In this document: piece by piece, positions 25,296-33,637 of the stretch
Numbering within the stretch: position 1 is the stretch's first letter
How the letters are laid out: each line of letters begins with the position of its first letter
DNA from: Nitrospirillum sp034427435
Lineage (GTDB): Bacteria; Pseudomonadota; Alphaproteobacteria; Azospirillales; Azospirillaceae
DNA length: 64,000 bases
Assembly: GCF_034427435.1 (NCBI RefSeq)
Contig: NZ_JAXQNP010000002.1
Location: 1,116,001 to 1,180,000 of the forward strand
Reading direction: 5' to 3'
Program-made: the position numbers and the translations under genes
Notes under the pieces: generated by a model
Database searches by the model: none
What the model was told of the DNA's origin: nothing
Seen by the model: the letters and a program-made list of their open reading frames with translations, nothing else

Positions 25296-26510
25296 ATGAG
25301 CAAGGCGTTGTCTGTGGTTTTCCTGGCCGTGGCGCTGGATGCGGTGGGCATCGGCATTATCATGCCCATCCTGCCGGGGCTGTTGCGCGAGCTGGCGGGG
25401 ACGGACGACGTGGCGCCGCTGTACGGCCTGCTGCTGGCTGCCTTCGGGCTCATGCAGTTCTTCTGCGCCCCGGTCCTGGGCGCCCTCAGCGACCGTTATG
25501 GACGGCGGCCCGTCCTGCTGCTGTCGCTGGCCGGCGGGGCGCTGGACTATCTGGCCCTGGCCTGGTCGCCCAACCTCTGGGTCGTCGCCGCCGGGCGCAT
25601 CCTGGCCGGCGTCACCTCCGCCAACATGGCGGTCATCACCGCCTATATCACCGACACGACGGGGGAGGCGGGACGGGCCAAACAGTATGGGCGCATGGGG
25701 GCCGCCTTCGGTATCGGCTTCATCGCCGGCCCGGCGCTGGGCGGGCTGCTGGGCATGGTGTCATTGCGGGCCCCCTTCCTGCTGGCGGCCGGCCTGACCG
25801 CCCTGAACTTCCTGCTGGCCTTGCTGGTGCTGCCGGAGTCGCGCCCGGTCTCGGCGGAGCGCAGGCCCATCACCCTGGGGGCGCTGAACGCGCTTGCCTC
25901 CCTGCGTTGGGTCGTCACCGTGCCGGTGCTGGCGCGGCTGCTGGTAGTCTATATCCTGGCGGAGGCGGCGGGCCAACTGGCCGGTTCCTTGTGGGTGTTG
26001 AACGGCCAGGACCGTTTCGCCTGGGACGCGGCGGTGGTGGGATGGTCGCTGGCCGCCTACGGCCTGCTGCACGCCCTGGCGCAATCCTTCGTGACAGAGC
26101 CGGTGATCCGCCGGCTGGGGGAGAGGGGGGCCTTCATCCTGGCGGCGGTGGCCGATGCCGCCGCCTACATCGTTATGGCCTTCGCCACCCATGGCTTGGC
26201 CATTTTCCTCATCATGCCGCTATTCTCCCTCGGCGGCATTATCGAGCCCGCGCTGAAGGCGCTGATGTCCTTCCGGGTGGGTCCGAGCCGGCAGGGGGAG
26301 TTGCAAGGCACGCTGGCGGCGCTGGGCAGCCTGGTGGGCATCGGCGGTCCCCTGGTCTTCACCGCCATCTATGGCGCCACCCGGACCAGCATGCCCGGTG
26401 CCGTCTGGTTGCTGGGCGTTCTGGCCTACGCCGTCGCCGTCCCGCTGCTGCCCAGTCGCAAGGCGTTGGCGCCAACAGAAACATCCGCCGAGGCGCCGCC
26501 GGGGGAATGA
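25296..26510 (+). CDS. tetA: TetA-type tetracycline/H+ antiporter (MFS, 12 TM)
   Basis: A 404-residue 12-helix MFS efflux pump. The first helix reads FLAVALDAVGIGIIMPILPGLLREL with the essential Asp. Motif A, GALSDRYGRRPVLL, is in loop 2-3, and GQLAGSLWVLNGQDRFAWDA and ERQ-like RQGELQGTLAALGSLV match TetA class A/B proteins. It exports the tetracycline-Mg chelate in exchange for a proton. A GTG at 25287 may be the start; the ATG used gives MSKALSVVFLAV. With tetR it forms a self-contained inducible resistance locus on the chromosome, without an IS or integrase visible nearby. Confidence 0.9.
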   Translation: MSKALSVVFLAVALDAVGIGIIMPILPGLLRELAGTDDVAPLYGLLLAAFGLMQFFCAPVLGALSDRYGRRPVLLLSLAGGALDYLALAWSPNLWVVAAGRILAGVTSANMAVITAYITDTTGEAGRAKQYGRMGAAFGIGFIAGPALGGLLGMVSLRAPFLLAAGLTALNFLLALLVLPESRPVSAERRPITLGALNALASLRWVVTVPVLARLLVVYILAEAAGQLAGSLWVLNGQDRFAWDAAVVGWSLAAYGLLHALAQSFVTEPVIRRLGERGAFILAAVADAAAYIVMAFATHGLAIFLIMPLFSLGGIIEPALKALMSFRVGPSRQGELQGTLAALGSLVGIGGPLVFTAIYGATRTSMPGAVWLLGVLAYAVAVPLLPSRKALAPTETSAEAPPGE

Positions 26511-26519
26511 GGGCGGGCG

Positions 26520-27017
26520 TTACCGCTCCTCCTCGGCGTGCTTCAGCAGGTTGTCACGCAGGCGGCTTACGGTCTTTTGCACCGTCTTGAATTCCTCCGG
26601 CGTCAGGCCGCTGGCCTGCACCAGGGTGCGCTGGCCTCCTTTTTCCCGAAGGTTCCGGCCGGCGGGGGTCAGGCTGACCCGCACCTGGCGTTCGTCCGCC
26701 GGGTCGCGGCGGCGCTGCAGATAGCCCAGCGACTCCAGCTTTTTCAGGATGGGCGTCAGGGTGTTCGACTCCAGGAACAGCTTCTCGCCCAGGCCGCTGA
26801 CCGTCTGGTCGTCCTGCTCCCACAGGGCGACGATGGTGATCCACTGGGTATAGGTGACGCCCAGGTCGTCCAGGATCGCCTTGTAGGCGCGGCCGTACGC
26901 CAGATTCGCGGAATAGACGGCGAAGCACAGGAAGTCCGCCAGCTTGGGCTGGGAGGCGGGGGCAGCCACGTCATCCGGTGGGGGGGCGGTGGGCTTGGGT
27001 GTATCCGGGTGGGTCAT
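26520..27017 (-). CDS. OhrR-type MarR-family regulator
   Basis: A 165-residue MarR regulator. After a Pro-rich 25-residue tail comes FLCFAVYSANLAYGRAYKAILDDLGVTYTQWITIVALWE, which contains the redox-sensing Cys and Tyr residues at the OhrR positions. The winged-helix part is VSGLGEKLFLESNTLTPILKKLESLGYLQRRRDPADERQV. OhrR proteins sense organic hydroperoxides through that Cys. Instead of ohr, the divergent neighbour is a DipZ/CcdA-thioredoxin gene, so the regulated function is thiol redox balance (inference). The intergenic region holds palindromes described separately. Confidence 0.88.
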   Translation of the reverse strand: MTHPDTPKPTAPPPDDVAAPASQPKLADFLCFAVYSANLAYGRAYKAILDDLGVTYTQWITIVALWEQDDQTVSGLGEKLFLESNTLTPILKKLESLGYLQRRRDPADERQVRVSLTPAGRNLREKGGQRTLVQASGLTPEEFKTVQKTVSRLRDNLLKHAEEER

Positions 27018-27075
27018 CGGTGTTCTTTCCAAGGGGGGAACGGACGGCGTTCCCGCCTCTGCCGTCGATATAGCA

Positions 27076-27150
27076 CGGATGCGATTAAATCGGGAATTGA
27101 CGGGCAGTTGAAGAGAGCCTATTAAAGCGCATCCGATTAAAGCGGATGCG
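27076..27150. promoter_or_regulatory. Palindromic operators between ohrR-type gene and dipZ
   Basis: CGCATCCG (27128-27135) ATTAAAG CGGATGCG (27143-27150) is a perfect inverted repeat 21 bases before the dipZ start. A related site CGGATGCGATTAAATCGG lies at 27076-27093. Two sites of one pattern in a divergent promoter suggest binding by the MarR protein. Confidence 0.65.
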
Positions 27151-27171
27151 ATAATCATAAGGATGCTCCCC

Positions 27172-28923
27172 ATGGCCTCCCTCATCCTGGCGTACCTGGC
27201 GGGTGTGCTGACCTTTGCCGCCCCCTGCATCCTGCCCCTGCTGCCCATCGTGGTTGCCCCTGTGGTCTCCGGTCGTCCGGGGCGCGGCTTTCACGCCCTG
27301 CCGCTGCTGCTTGGCCTGGCGGTGGCCTTCGCCGTTTCCGCCAGCTTGGCGGCCGCGGGTGGCTGGGCGGTGGTGGCCAACCAATATGGCCGGGCCGTGG
27401 GCTTGGCCCTGGTCACCCTGTTCGGCTTGGCCATGATCTGGCCGGCCCTGGCCGACCGCCTGGCCGCCCCGCTGGTGACGGTGGGCACGCGTTTGGCCGC
27501 CCGGTTCAACACCGGTGCCGACCGCACGGTCGTCTCATCCCTGGTGCTGGGGCTGGCCACGGGCTTGGTGTGGGCGCCGTGCGCCGGGCCGGTGCTGGGC
27601 CTGATCCTCAGCGCCGCCGCCCTGCGCGGGCCGGGCCTGGACACCACCTTGCTGCTGTTCGTCTACGCCCTGGGCGCCGCCACGCCGCTGGCGCTCGTCA
27701 TGGCCGGGGGCGGGCGGCTGATCCGCGCGCTGCCCCAGGGCGCCTTGCGCTGGACGGAGGGCCTGCGGCGGCTGGTGGGCGGGGCGGTGGTGGCCACGGC
27801 GGTCGTCGGCGCCGCCGGCCTGGACACCCGCCTGTTCCTGGGCGTGCCGGCCCTGGCGACCGACACGGTGGAACGGGCGCTGGTCAAGATGCTGGGCTTC
27901 CACCCGCTCGGTGTCGCTCAGGCGGCGACCTTGCCGGCCACCACGCCGCCGCTCACCGGCCCGCTGGCCGATGTGCTGAAGGCCAAGGCCTGGGTCAACA
28001 CCCCCGGCCTGACGGCGGATGCCCTGCGGGGCCATGTGGTGCTGGTGAACTTCTGGACCTATTCCTGCATCAACTGCCTGCGCGCCTTGCCCCATGTTCG
28101 CCAATGGGCGGCGCGGTACAAGGACCAGGGCCTGGTCGTGGTGGGCGTCCACACCCCGGAATTCGCCTTTGAGCGGGATGTCGACAACATCGCCAAGGCC
28201 GCCGCCACCCTGGACGTGACTTACCCCGTGGCGGTGGACAGCGATTATCGCATCTGGCGCGCGTTCGACAACCAGGCCTGGCCCGCCCTGTACCTGGTGG
28301 GCGCCGATGGCCGCATCCTCCACCAGGCCTTCGGGGAGGGCGACTACGACAAGACGGAGCGCGTCATCCGCAAGGCGCTGGCGGATGCCAAAGGCCCCGC
28401 GGATCAAGGTCCCACCGCCCCCGCCGCGGTGGTCCGGGGGGAGGGCACGCAGGCCGCCGCCGATCTCAACGACCTGGGGTCGCCCGAAACCTATGTCGGT
28501 TATGGCGAGGGTCAGCGCTATTCCGGCGACGATGACATCGTCGCCGACGCTCCCGCCCGTTACCGCTTGGCTGGCGGCCTGCGCCTGAACCACTGGACCC
28601 TGGGCGGTGACTGGACGGTGGGCCGGGAATTCGCCACCGCCGGCCAGGCCGGGGCCCGCATCGCCTACCGCTTCCACGCCCGTGACCTGCACCTGGTGTT
28701 GGCGCCGGGCGCCGATGGCCAGCCCGTCCGCTTCCGGGTGCGCATCGACGGCGCCGCCCCCGGTGCGGACCACGGCACCGATGTGGACGCCGAGGGCGTG
28801 GGCACGGTGCACGCCGCCAAGCTGTACCAACTGGTCCGCCAAGCCGGCCCGGTGGCCGACCACACCTTCGAGATCGAGTTCCTGGGCCCCGGTGCCCGCG
28901 CCTACGCCTTCACCTTCGGCTGA
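27172..28923 (+). CDS. DipZ-like CcdA/thioredoxin/carbohydrate-binding fusion
   Basis: A 583-residue membrane protein. Residues about 1-235 are a CcdA/DsbD-type six-helix domain with the paired Cys in TFAAPCILPLLP and VWAPCAGPVLG. Residues about 290-420 are a periplasmic TlpA-type thioredoxin domain with WTYSCINCLRALP (CxxC) and VVGVHTPEF. The last about 140 residues form the beta-rich NPCBM-like domain of DipZ proteins (GGLRLNHWTLGGDWTVGREF). It should carry electrons from cytoplasmic thioredoxin across the membrane to periplasmic disulphides. ATG at 27172 has AAGGA nine bases upstream; an ATG three codons earlier is also open. Confidence 0.9.
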   Translation: MASLILAYLAGVLTFAAPCILPLLPIVVAPVVSGRPGRGFHALPLLLGLAVAFAVSASLAAAGGWAVVANQYGRAVGLALVTLFGLAMIWPALADRLAAPLVTVGTRLAARFNTGADRTVVSSLVLGLATGLVWAPCAGPVLGLILSAAALRGPGLDTTLLLFVYALGAATPLALVMAGGGRLIRALPQGALRWTEGLRRLVGGAVVATAVVGAAGLDTRLFLGVPALATDTVERALVKMLGFHPLGVAQAATLPATTPPLTGPLADVLKAKAWVNTPGLTADALRGHVVLVNFWTYSCINCLRALPHVRQWAARYKDQGLVVVGVHTPEFAFERDVDNIAKAAATLDVTYPVAVDSDYRIWRAFDNQAWPALYLVGADGRILHQAFGEGDYDKTERVIRKALADAKGPADQGPTAPAAVVRGEGTQAAADLNDLGSPETYVGYGEGQRYSGDDDIVADAPARYRLAGGLRLNHWTLGGDWTVGREFATAGQAGARIAYRFHARDLHLVLAPGADGQPVRFRVRIDGAAPGADHGTDVDAEGVGTVHAAKLYQLVRQAGPVADHTFEIEFLGPGARAYAFTFG

Positions 28924-28967
28924 TCCTCCCCATTCCCCGCCCATTCCCGGTATCGGAGACACATCCC

Positions 28968-30011
28968 ATGTCCGCCCCCATCGTCAATCCGGCCCGCCGC
29001 CGCCTGTTCGGGGCCGCTGTCGCCACTGTCGCCGCCGCCCGGTTCGGCCTTCTCACCGGTGCCAAGGCGGCTTCCGCTGAACGGGCTCCACCGGTCCCAT
29101 CCGGGCCCCTCAAGGTCTTCACCGGTCTGAAGCAGGTTACGGCCGGCCCGCTATCCATCAGCTATGTCGATGCCGGGCCGGCCCATGGCCCCGTCGTCAT
29201 CCTGCTGCACGGCTGGCCCTATGACATCCACGCCTTCATCGACGTGGTGCCGTTGCTGACGGCGGCGGGCTACCGGGTGATCGTGCCCCACCTGCGCGGC
29301 TTCGGCGCAACCCGCTTCATTTCAGGCCAGACAGTGCGCAATGGTGAACCGGCAGCGTTGGCCGCCGACGTCATCGCCTTGATGGACGCGCTGGAGATCG
29401 ACAAGGCGGTGGTCGCCGGCTTCGACTGGGGCGCCCGCTCCGCCGGCATCGTGGCCGCTCTGTGGCCGGAGCGGTGCCGCGCCCTGGTGTCGGTCAGCGG
29501 CTATCTCATCGGCAGCCAGGAGGCGGGGCGCAAGCCGCTGCCGCCCCAGGCGGAACTGTCCTGGTGGTACCAGTTCTATTTCGCGACGGAGCGGGGCCGG
29601 CAGGGGTACGAGGCCAACCGCCACGACTTCAACCGCCTGATCTGGCGGCTGGCTTCCCCGGAATGGGGCTTTGACGAGGCCACCTACCAGCGCTCGGCCG
29701 CCGCCTTCGACAACCCCGACCATGTCGCCATCGTCATCCATAATTACCGTTGGCGCCTGGGCCTGGCGGAGGGGGAGGCGGAATACGACGCGTTCGAGCG
29801 TCGGCTGGCCGCCGCCCCCGTCGTCACCGTCCCTACCATCACGCTGGAGGGTGACGCCAACGGCGCCCCGCATCCCGAGCCTGCCGCTTATGCCGCCAAG
29901 TTCACGGGCCCCTACGCCCACCGGCTGGTGAACGGCGGCGTCGGTCACAACCTGCCGCAGGAGGCGCCGCAGGCCTTCGCCCAGGCGGTGCTGGATGTGG
30001 TGGCCCTCTAA
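28968..30011 (+). CDS. Tat-exported alpha/beta hydrolase, epoxide-hydrolase-like
   Basis: A 347-residue protein. Residues 1-37 carry a twin-arginine signal (NPARRRLFGAAVATVAAA). The alpha/beta hydrolase core shows the oxyanion motif LLHGWPYDIHAF, a nucleophile elbow with Asp, VAGFDWGARSA, typical of epoxide hydrolases and haloalkane dehalogenases rather than Ser esterases, and the catalytic His in GGVGHNLPQEAP. It starts 44 bases after dipZ and is probably in the same redox-stress operon. The substrate is unknown. Its stop overlaps the radC stop by three bases. Confidence 0.82.
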   Translation: MSAPIVNPARRRLFGAAVATVAAARFGLLTGAKAASAERAPPVPSGPLKVFTGLKQVTAGPLSISYVDAGPAHGPVVILLHGWPYDIHAFIDVVPLLTAAGYRVIVPHLRGFGATRFISGQTVRNGEPAALAADVIALMDALEIDKAVVAGFDWGARSAGIVAALWPERCRALVSVSGYLIGSQEAGRKPLPPQAELSWWYQFYFATERGRQGYEANRHDFNRLIWRLASPEWGFDEATYQRSAAAFDNPDHVAIVIHNYRWRLGLAEGEAEYDAFERRLAAAPVVTVPTITLEGDANGAPHPEPAAYAAKFTGPYAHRLVNGGVGHNLPQEAPQAFAQAVLDVVAL

Positions 30012-30757
30012 ATCAGCCCCTGCGCCCGAAAGCTGAAGTGCCGGCCCCGGCCGATGACCAGATGGTCGTGCACCGATATCTCCAGGGCCTTCGCGGCCTC
30101 CACGATGGCCTTGGTCATCTGGATGTCCGCCCGGCTGGGGCTGGGGTCGCCGCTGGGGTGGTTGTGGACCAGGATGACGCCGCTGGCCCCCAGTTCCAGC
30201 GCGCGCTTCAGCACCTCGCGGGGATAGGCCGCCGTCTGGTTGACCGTGCCGCGCTGCTGCACCTCGTCGCGCAGCAGCGCGTGCCGGCCATCCAGGAACA
30301 GCACGCGGAACTGCTCCACCGGCTCGTGCGCCAGGGCGCCTTGGCAGTAATCCAGCAGCTTCTCCCAGGACGACAGCACCGGCCGGTCCAGCAACTCGCG
30401 CCGCGCCATGCGCAGGGCGGCGGCGGCCACCACCTTGATGGCGCCGATGGCGGCGTCGCTCAGCTTGAATTCATCGCGCAGGGTGGCGACCGGGGCCGAC
30501 ACCAGCCCCCAGAACGATCCGAAGCGAGTCAGCAACTGCTTGGCCAGCGGCTTCACGTCCCGCCGGGGGATGGCCTGGAACAGCAGCAACTCGACCAGCT
30601 CATAGTCCTGCAAGGCCTCCGGCCCCTGGGTGAGGAAGCGGTCGCGCAGGCGGTCACGGTGGCCGTGGTAATGGGGCGGCGGTTCCTTCGCGGCCGGCGG
30701 CGCCGCCAAATCCAGGTCCAGTACGGCGTTGTCGTCCTGCTCGCGGCCCATGCCCAT
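30008..30757 (-). CDS. radC: RadC/JAMM-family protein (DUF2466)
   Basis: A 249-residue RadC-type protein. The N-terminal UPF0758 part has HRDRLRDRFLTQGPEALQDYELVELLLFQAIPRRDVKPLAKQLL, a helix-hairpin-helix region. The JAMM metal site is VILVHNHPSGDPSPSRADI, with upstream Glu in the strand, followed by HDHLVIG. The family was once linked to DNA repair but its role is unresolved. Two ATGs six bases apart (30757 and 30751) are possible; a G6 run before the first serves the second better. Confidence 0.92.
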   Translation of the reverse strand: MGMGREQDDNAVLDLDLAAPPAAKEPPPHYHGHRDRLRDRFLTQGPEALQDYELVELLLFQAIPRRDVKPLAKQLLTRFGSFWGLVSAPVATLRDEFKLSDAAIGAIKVVAAAALRMARRELLDRPVLSSWEKLLDYCQGALAHEPVEQFRVLFLDGRHALLRDEVQQRGTVNQTAAYPREVLKRALELGASGVILVHNHPSGDPSPSRADIQMTKAIVEAAKALEISVHDHLVIGRGRHFSFRAQGLI

Positions 30758-30879
30758 CCCCCCAATTGCGCGCCCAGGCAGTATAGGTGGCATGCCCTGC
30801 ACCCGCCAGTGGGCGGCAGAAAAGGTGACAGAAAGGGGCCAAGGAAAGGGGGCATGTGGCGACCCCGGCAAATCTGGCC

Positions 30880-30930
30880 TGTCCGCCGTGTCCGGACATG
30901 TCCGCGTGGACAGGACGGACACGGCGGACA
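30880..30930. promoter_or_regulatory. Nested TGTCC/GGACA palindromes, probable activator-binding sites
   Basis: A 15-base arm TGTCCGCCGTGTCCG (30880-30894) pairs perfectly with CGGACACGGCGGACA (30916-30930). Inside it are TGTCCGGACA (30889-30898) and TGTCC GCGT GGACA (30899-30912). They end about 50 bases before a -24/-12 promoter, the usual place for enhancer sites of sigma-54 activators. Confidence 0.6.
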
Positions 30931-30980
30931 TCCAGGCGCGACTCGCGGGAAACCGTCATGGCGGAAGAGCGGTGGCCGTT

Positions 30981-30996
30981 TGGCACAACCATTGCT
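30981..30996 (+). promoter_or_regulatory. Sigma-54 (-24/-12) promoter
   Basis: TGGCAC (30981-30986), five bases, then TTGCT (30992-30996) matches the RpoN consensus TGGCAC-N5-TTGCW exactly. It lies about 40 bases ahead of the HPt-like gene, with no other gene start between. Confidence 0.75.
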
Positions 30997-31034
30997 TTGG
31001 GAATGTTTCGCCCGCCGAGAGGAGTTCCCCCGCG

Positions 31035-31499
31035 ATGCACGACCCCATTCCCCTGTCCGCCGCCAAGACGCTCCGCGCCGAAAAGTCAGCGGCTGCCGGG
31101 GAGGAGCGCGGATGGGAACGCCTGCCCGGCATTCCCTTGGTGGAGGAGGAGCGCCTCAGCCGTTACGCCCTGTCCCTGGGGCACGGCGCGGTGTCGGAGA
31201 TCCTGGTGCTTTATGCCGAATGCCTGATGGATGCCGGTGCGGCGTTGGAACAAGCGTTGCAAGAGGCGGCACCTGAGGCCGTTCGCCATTACGCCTATCT
31301 GCTGACCGGCACGGCGGCGGAGATGGGCACCCCCCGGCTGGCCCATATCAGCCGCTTCCTGGCGCGCCGCGCGACCCAGGGCGTCGCGGAGGCGGAGGCC
31401 CTGGGATCATTGCGCCAGGTGCTGGCCCATACCCAGGCCGCCGTGGGCGATTTCCTGGACCGGCATATGCGGGGCGGGCCGCAAGCGGTGCGGGCCTGA
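31035..31499 (+). CDS. HPt-like four-helix protein lacking the phospho-His
   Basis: A 154-residue protein of no named family. Residues about 35-145 follow the pattern of a histidine phosphotransfer (HPt) domain: a first helix pair ILVLYAECLMDAGAALEQALQEAAPEA, the turn segment Y88-LLTGTAAEMG, then RLAHISRFLARRAT and a final helix VLAHTQAAVGDFL. In a working HPt the turn reads H-x-L-K-G-S; here His is Tyr88 and Lys is Thr, though His85 is close by. GAGGAG lies upstream of the ATG. The gene has its own sigma-54 promoter with upstream palindromes, so it is expected to be switched on by a specific enhancer-binding protein. Function unknown; a non-phosphorylatable docking or anti-sensor role is one possibility. 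Confidence 0.65.
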   Translation: MHDPIPLSAAKTLRAEKSAAAGEERGWERLPGIPLVEEERLSRYALSLGHGAVSEILVLYAECLMDAGAALEQALQEAAPEAVRHYAYLLTGTAAEMGTPRLAHISRFLARRATQGVAEAEALGSLRQVLAHTQAAVGDFLDRHMRGGPQAVRA

Positions 31500-31503
31500 A
31501 TAA

Positions 31504-31535
31504 AAAGACCCCGCCCGGCGGTGCCGGGGCGGGGG
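31504..31535 (-). terminator. map terminator
   Basis: In the minus direction CCCCGCCCCGGC pairs with GCCGGGCGGGG around ACC and runs into TCTTTTTATT, 28 bases past the map stop codon. It can also fold at the end of the convergent HPt-like gene. Confidence 0.8.
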
Positions 31536-31562
31536 CCTTCATCCAATCACCCGAGGGTGGCG

Positions 31563-32408
31563 TCAGGCCTTGGCCGCATAGGGCGGGCGGTGGAAGCCGG
31601 CCGGTGACAGGGTGAAAATCTCACAGCCGTCCTTGGTGACGCCCACGGTGTGCTCGAACTGCGCCGACAGGCTCTTGTCCTTGGTCACGGCGGTCCAGCC
31701 ATCGGACAGGATCTTCACGTCATAGCGGCCGATGTTGATCATGGGCTCGATGGTGAAGATCATGCCCTCCTTCAGCTCGGTGCCCTGGCCGGGCTTGCCG
31801 AAGTGCAGGACGGACGGGGCGGTGTGGAACACCTTGCCCACGCCGTGGCCGCAGAAGTCGCGCACGACGGAGAAGCGGTTGCCCTCGGCAAAGGTCTGGA
31901 TGGCGTGGCCGATGTCGCCCAGGGTGGCGCCGGGGCGCACCGCCTGGATGCCGCGCATCATGGCCTCATACGTCACGTCCACCAGCTTGCGCGCCTTCAG
32001 GGGCACGTCGTCGCCCACGAAGAACATGCGGCTGGTGTCGCCGTACCAGCCGTCGACGATGACGGTGACGTCGATGTTGGCGATATCACCCTTCTGCAGC
32101 CGCTTGTCGCTGGGAATGCCGTGGCAGACCACATGGTTGACGGAGATGCAGCAGGATTTGGGATATCCCCGATAGCCCAGGGTGGCCGACGTGGCGCCAT
32201 GGGCCTGCGTCCACTCCTCGCACAGCCGGTCGATCTCCTCCGTCGGCACGCCGGGCACGACGAAGGGGGTCAGGTAGTCCAGCAGCGCGGCGGCGGTCTG
32301 GCCGGCCTTGCGCATGGCGGCGAAACCGTCCGCGCCGTGGATGACGATGCCGCGGTCTTCCAGTTCGTACTCTTCATCCGCGGTGGCGGTCGCTTCGCCT
32401 CTGTTCAT
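31563..32408 (-). CDS. map: Methionine aminopeptidase, type I
   Basis: A 281-residue enzyme removing the initiator Met. Metal ligands are visible in NIDVTVIVDGWYGDTSRMF (two Asp), FCGHGVGKVFH (His), TIEPMI (Glu) and AQFEHTV (Glu). SCCISVNHVVCHGIP contains the substrate His. The N-terminal 20 residues are a charged extension (RGEATATADEEYELEDRG) not found in the shortest MAPs. It is a single gene ending at a strong terminator. Confidence 0.96.
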   Translation of the reverse strand: MNRGEATATADEEYELEDRGIVIHGADGFAAMRKAGQTAAALLDYLTPFVVPGVPTEEIDRLCEEWTQAHGATSATLGYRGYPKSCCISVNHVVCHGIPSDKRLQKGDIANIDVTVIVDGWYGDTSRMFFVGDDVPLKARKLVDVTYEAMMRGIQAVRPGATLGDIGHAIQTFAEGNRFSVVRDFCGHGVGKVFHTAPSVLHFGKPGQGTELKEGMIFTIEPMINIGRYDVKILSDGWTAVTKDKSLSAQFEHTVGVTKDGCEIFTLSPAGFHRPPYAAKA

Positions 32409-32660
32409 GCTCTCGAATCCATGCCTTCGGGGGCCGGCCTTGCCCGGCCCGACACCCCCGCCCAACACACCCGACTCAACACCGGGGCCCGGCCGCCGAA
32501 CGGCGCCGGACATACGGTTCCGAACTTAGGCGCGCCAAGGCGGGACGGCAAGGCAATCCGGGGCAGGGCAGGCTCCCGAATCGGGCTCCCGCGCCGGTTG
32601 GCGGCGGGACATTTCCCCCTATAATCGCCGCAGACCCCCTCGCGAGGAAAGCCTGCCCCC

Positions 32661-33437
32661 ATGACCGACGTCGCCGCCAGCACCGTGCCCACCGCCTGCC
32701 TGATCATCATCGGCAATGAGATCCTGTCCGGGCGCACCCAGGACGTGAACCTGAACCATCTGGCCAAGGTGCTGGGGGGCCTGGGCGTGCGCCTGAAGGA
32801 GGCGCGGGTGGTGGCGGATGACGAGGCGGCGGTCATCGAGGCGGTGAACCAGACCCGCGCCCGCTACACCTACGTCTTCACCACCGGCGGCATCGGGCCC
32901 ACGCATGACGACATCACGGCGGCCTGCGTGGCCAAGGCCTTCGGCGTGCCCCTGCTGCGTGACCCCGAGGCGGTGCGCCGGCTGGAGGCGCACTACGCCG
33001 GCACGGGCCGGGAACTGAACGAGGCGCGGCTGCGCATGGCCAACGTGCCGCAGGGCGGCATCCTGATCGATAACCCGGTGTCGGCGGCCCCGGGCTTCCA
33101 GATCGGCAACGTCTTCGTCATGGCCGGCGTCCCCTCCATCATGCAGGCCATGCTGGCCGGCCTGACCAACCGCCTGGTGGGCGGCCCGGTGGTGCTGGCC
33201 CGCACCGTGCGCTGCCTGGTGGGCGAGGGGGAATTGGCCGGTGGCCTCAGCGCCATCCAGGATCGCTATGCCGACGTGGACATCGGCAGCTATCCCACCT
33301 ATCGCGAGGGCCGCTTCGCCACCAGCCTGGTGCTGCGCAGCCCGGACGCGGCGCGCCTGGCCGCCGCCACCGACGAGGTCGCGGCCCTGGTGCGCGCCAT
33401 GGGGGCGGAGGCCGAGGTGGTGGAGGGGGCGGCCTGA
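32661..33437 (+). CDS. CinA/MoaB-like molybdopterin-binding domain protein
   Basis: A 258-residue protein consisting of the N-terminal (MoCF) half of CinA only. Motifs are IIIGNEILSGRTQDVNLNHLAKVL, VFTTGGIGPTHDDITAACVAKAFG, VPQGGILIDNPVSAAPGF and VFVMAGVPSIMQAML. The nicotinamide-nucleotide amidase domain of full CinA is absent, as is common in Alphaproteobacteria. Its reaction is unproven; the domain may have ADP-ribose/NAD pyrophosphatase activity. GAGGA lies upstream of the ATG. Confidence 0.88.
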   Translation: MTDVAASTVPTACLIIIGNEILSGRTQDVNLNHLAKVLGGLGVRLKEARVVADDEAAVIEAVNQTRARYTYVFTTGGIGPTHDDITAACVAKAFGVPLLRDPEAVRRLEAHYAGTGRELNEARLRMANVPQGGILIDNPVSAAPGFQIGNVFVMAGVPSIMQAMLAGLTNRLVGGPVVLARTVRCLVGEGELAGGLSAIQDRYADVDIGSYPTYREGRFATSLVLRSPDAARLAAATDEVAALVRAMGAEAEVVEGAA

Positions 33438-33524
33438 CAAGGGCGTTCCCATCCGCACGCGTAAGCGGTCTTGCCCTGGCGGCCCCACCTCCGCTAGGGT
33501 CCCTCCCGGCCTCGACCCTGGAAC

Positions 33525-33611
33525 GCCCGCTTGGCGGAATTGGTAGACGCAAGGGACTTAAAATCCCTCGCCCTTACGGGCGTGCCGGTTCGATCCCGGC
33601 AGCGGGCACCA
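33525..33611 (+). tRNA. tRNA-Leu (anticodon TAA)
   Basis: An 87-base class II tRNA. The acceptor arm GCCCGCT pairs with AGCGGGC, discriminator A, encoded CCA. The anticodon stem AGGGA/TCCCT encloses CTTAAAA, giving TAA. A long variable arm CGCCCTTACGGGCG and GGTTCGATCC T-loop are present. Confidence 0.96.
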
Positions 33612-33637
33612 GGGGGCGGCCTCATTTGAGGTGGGCG

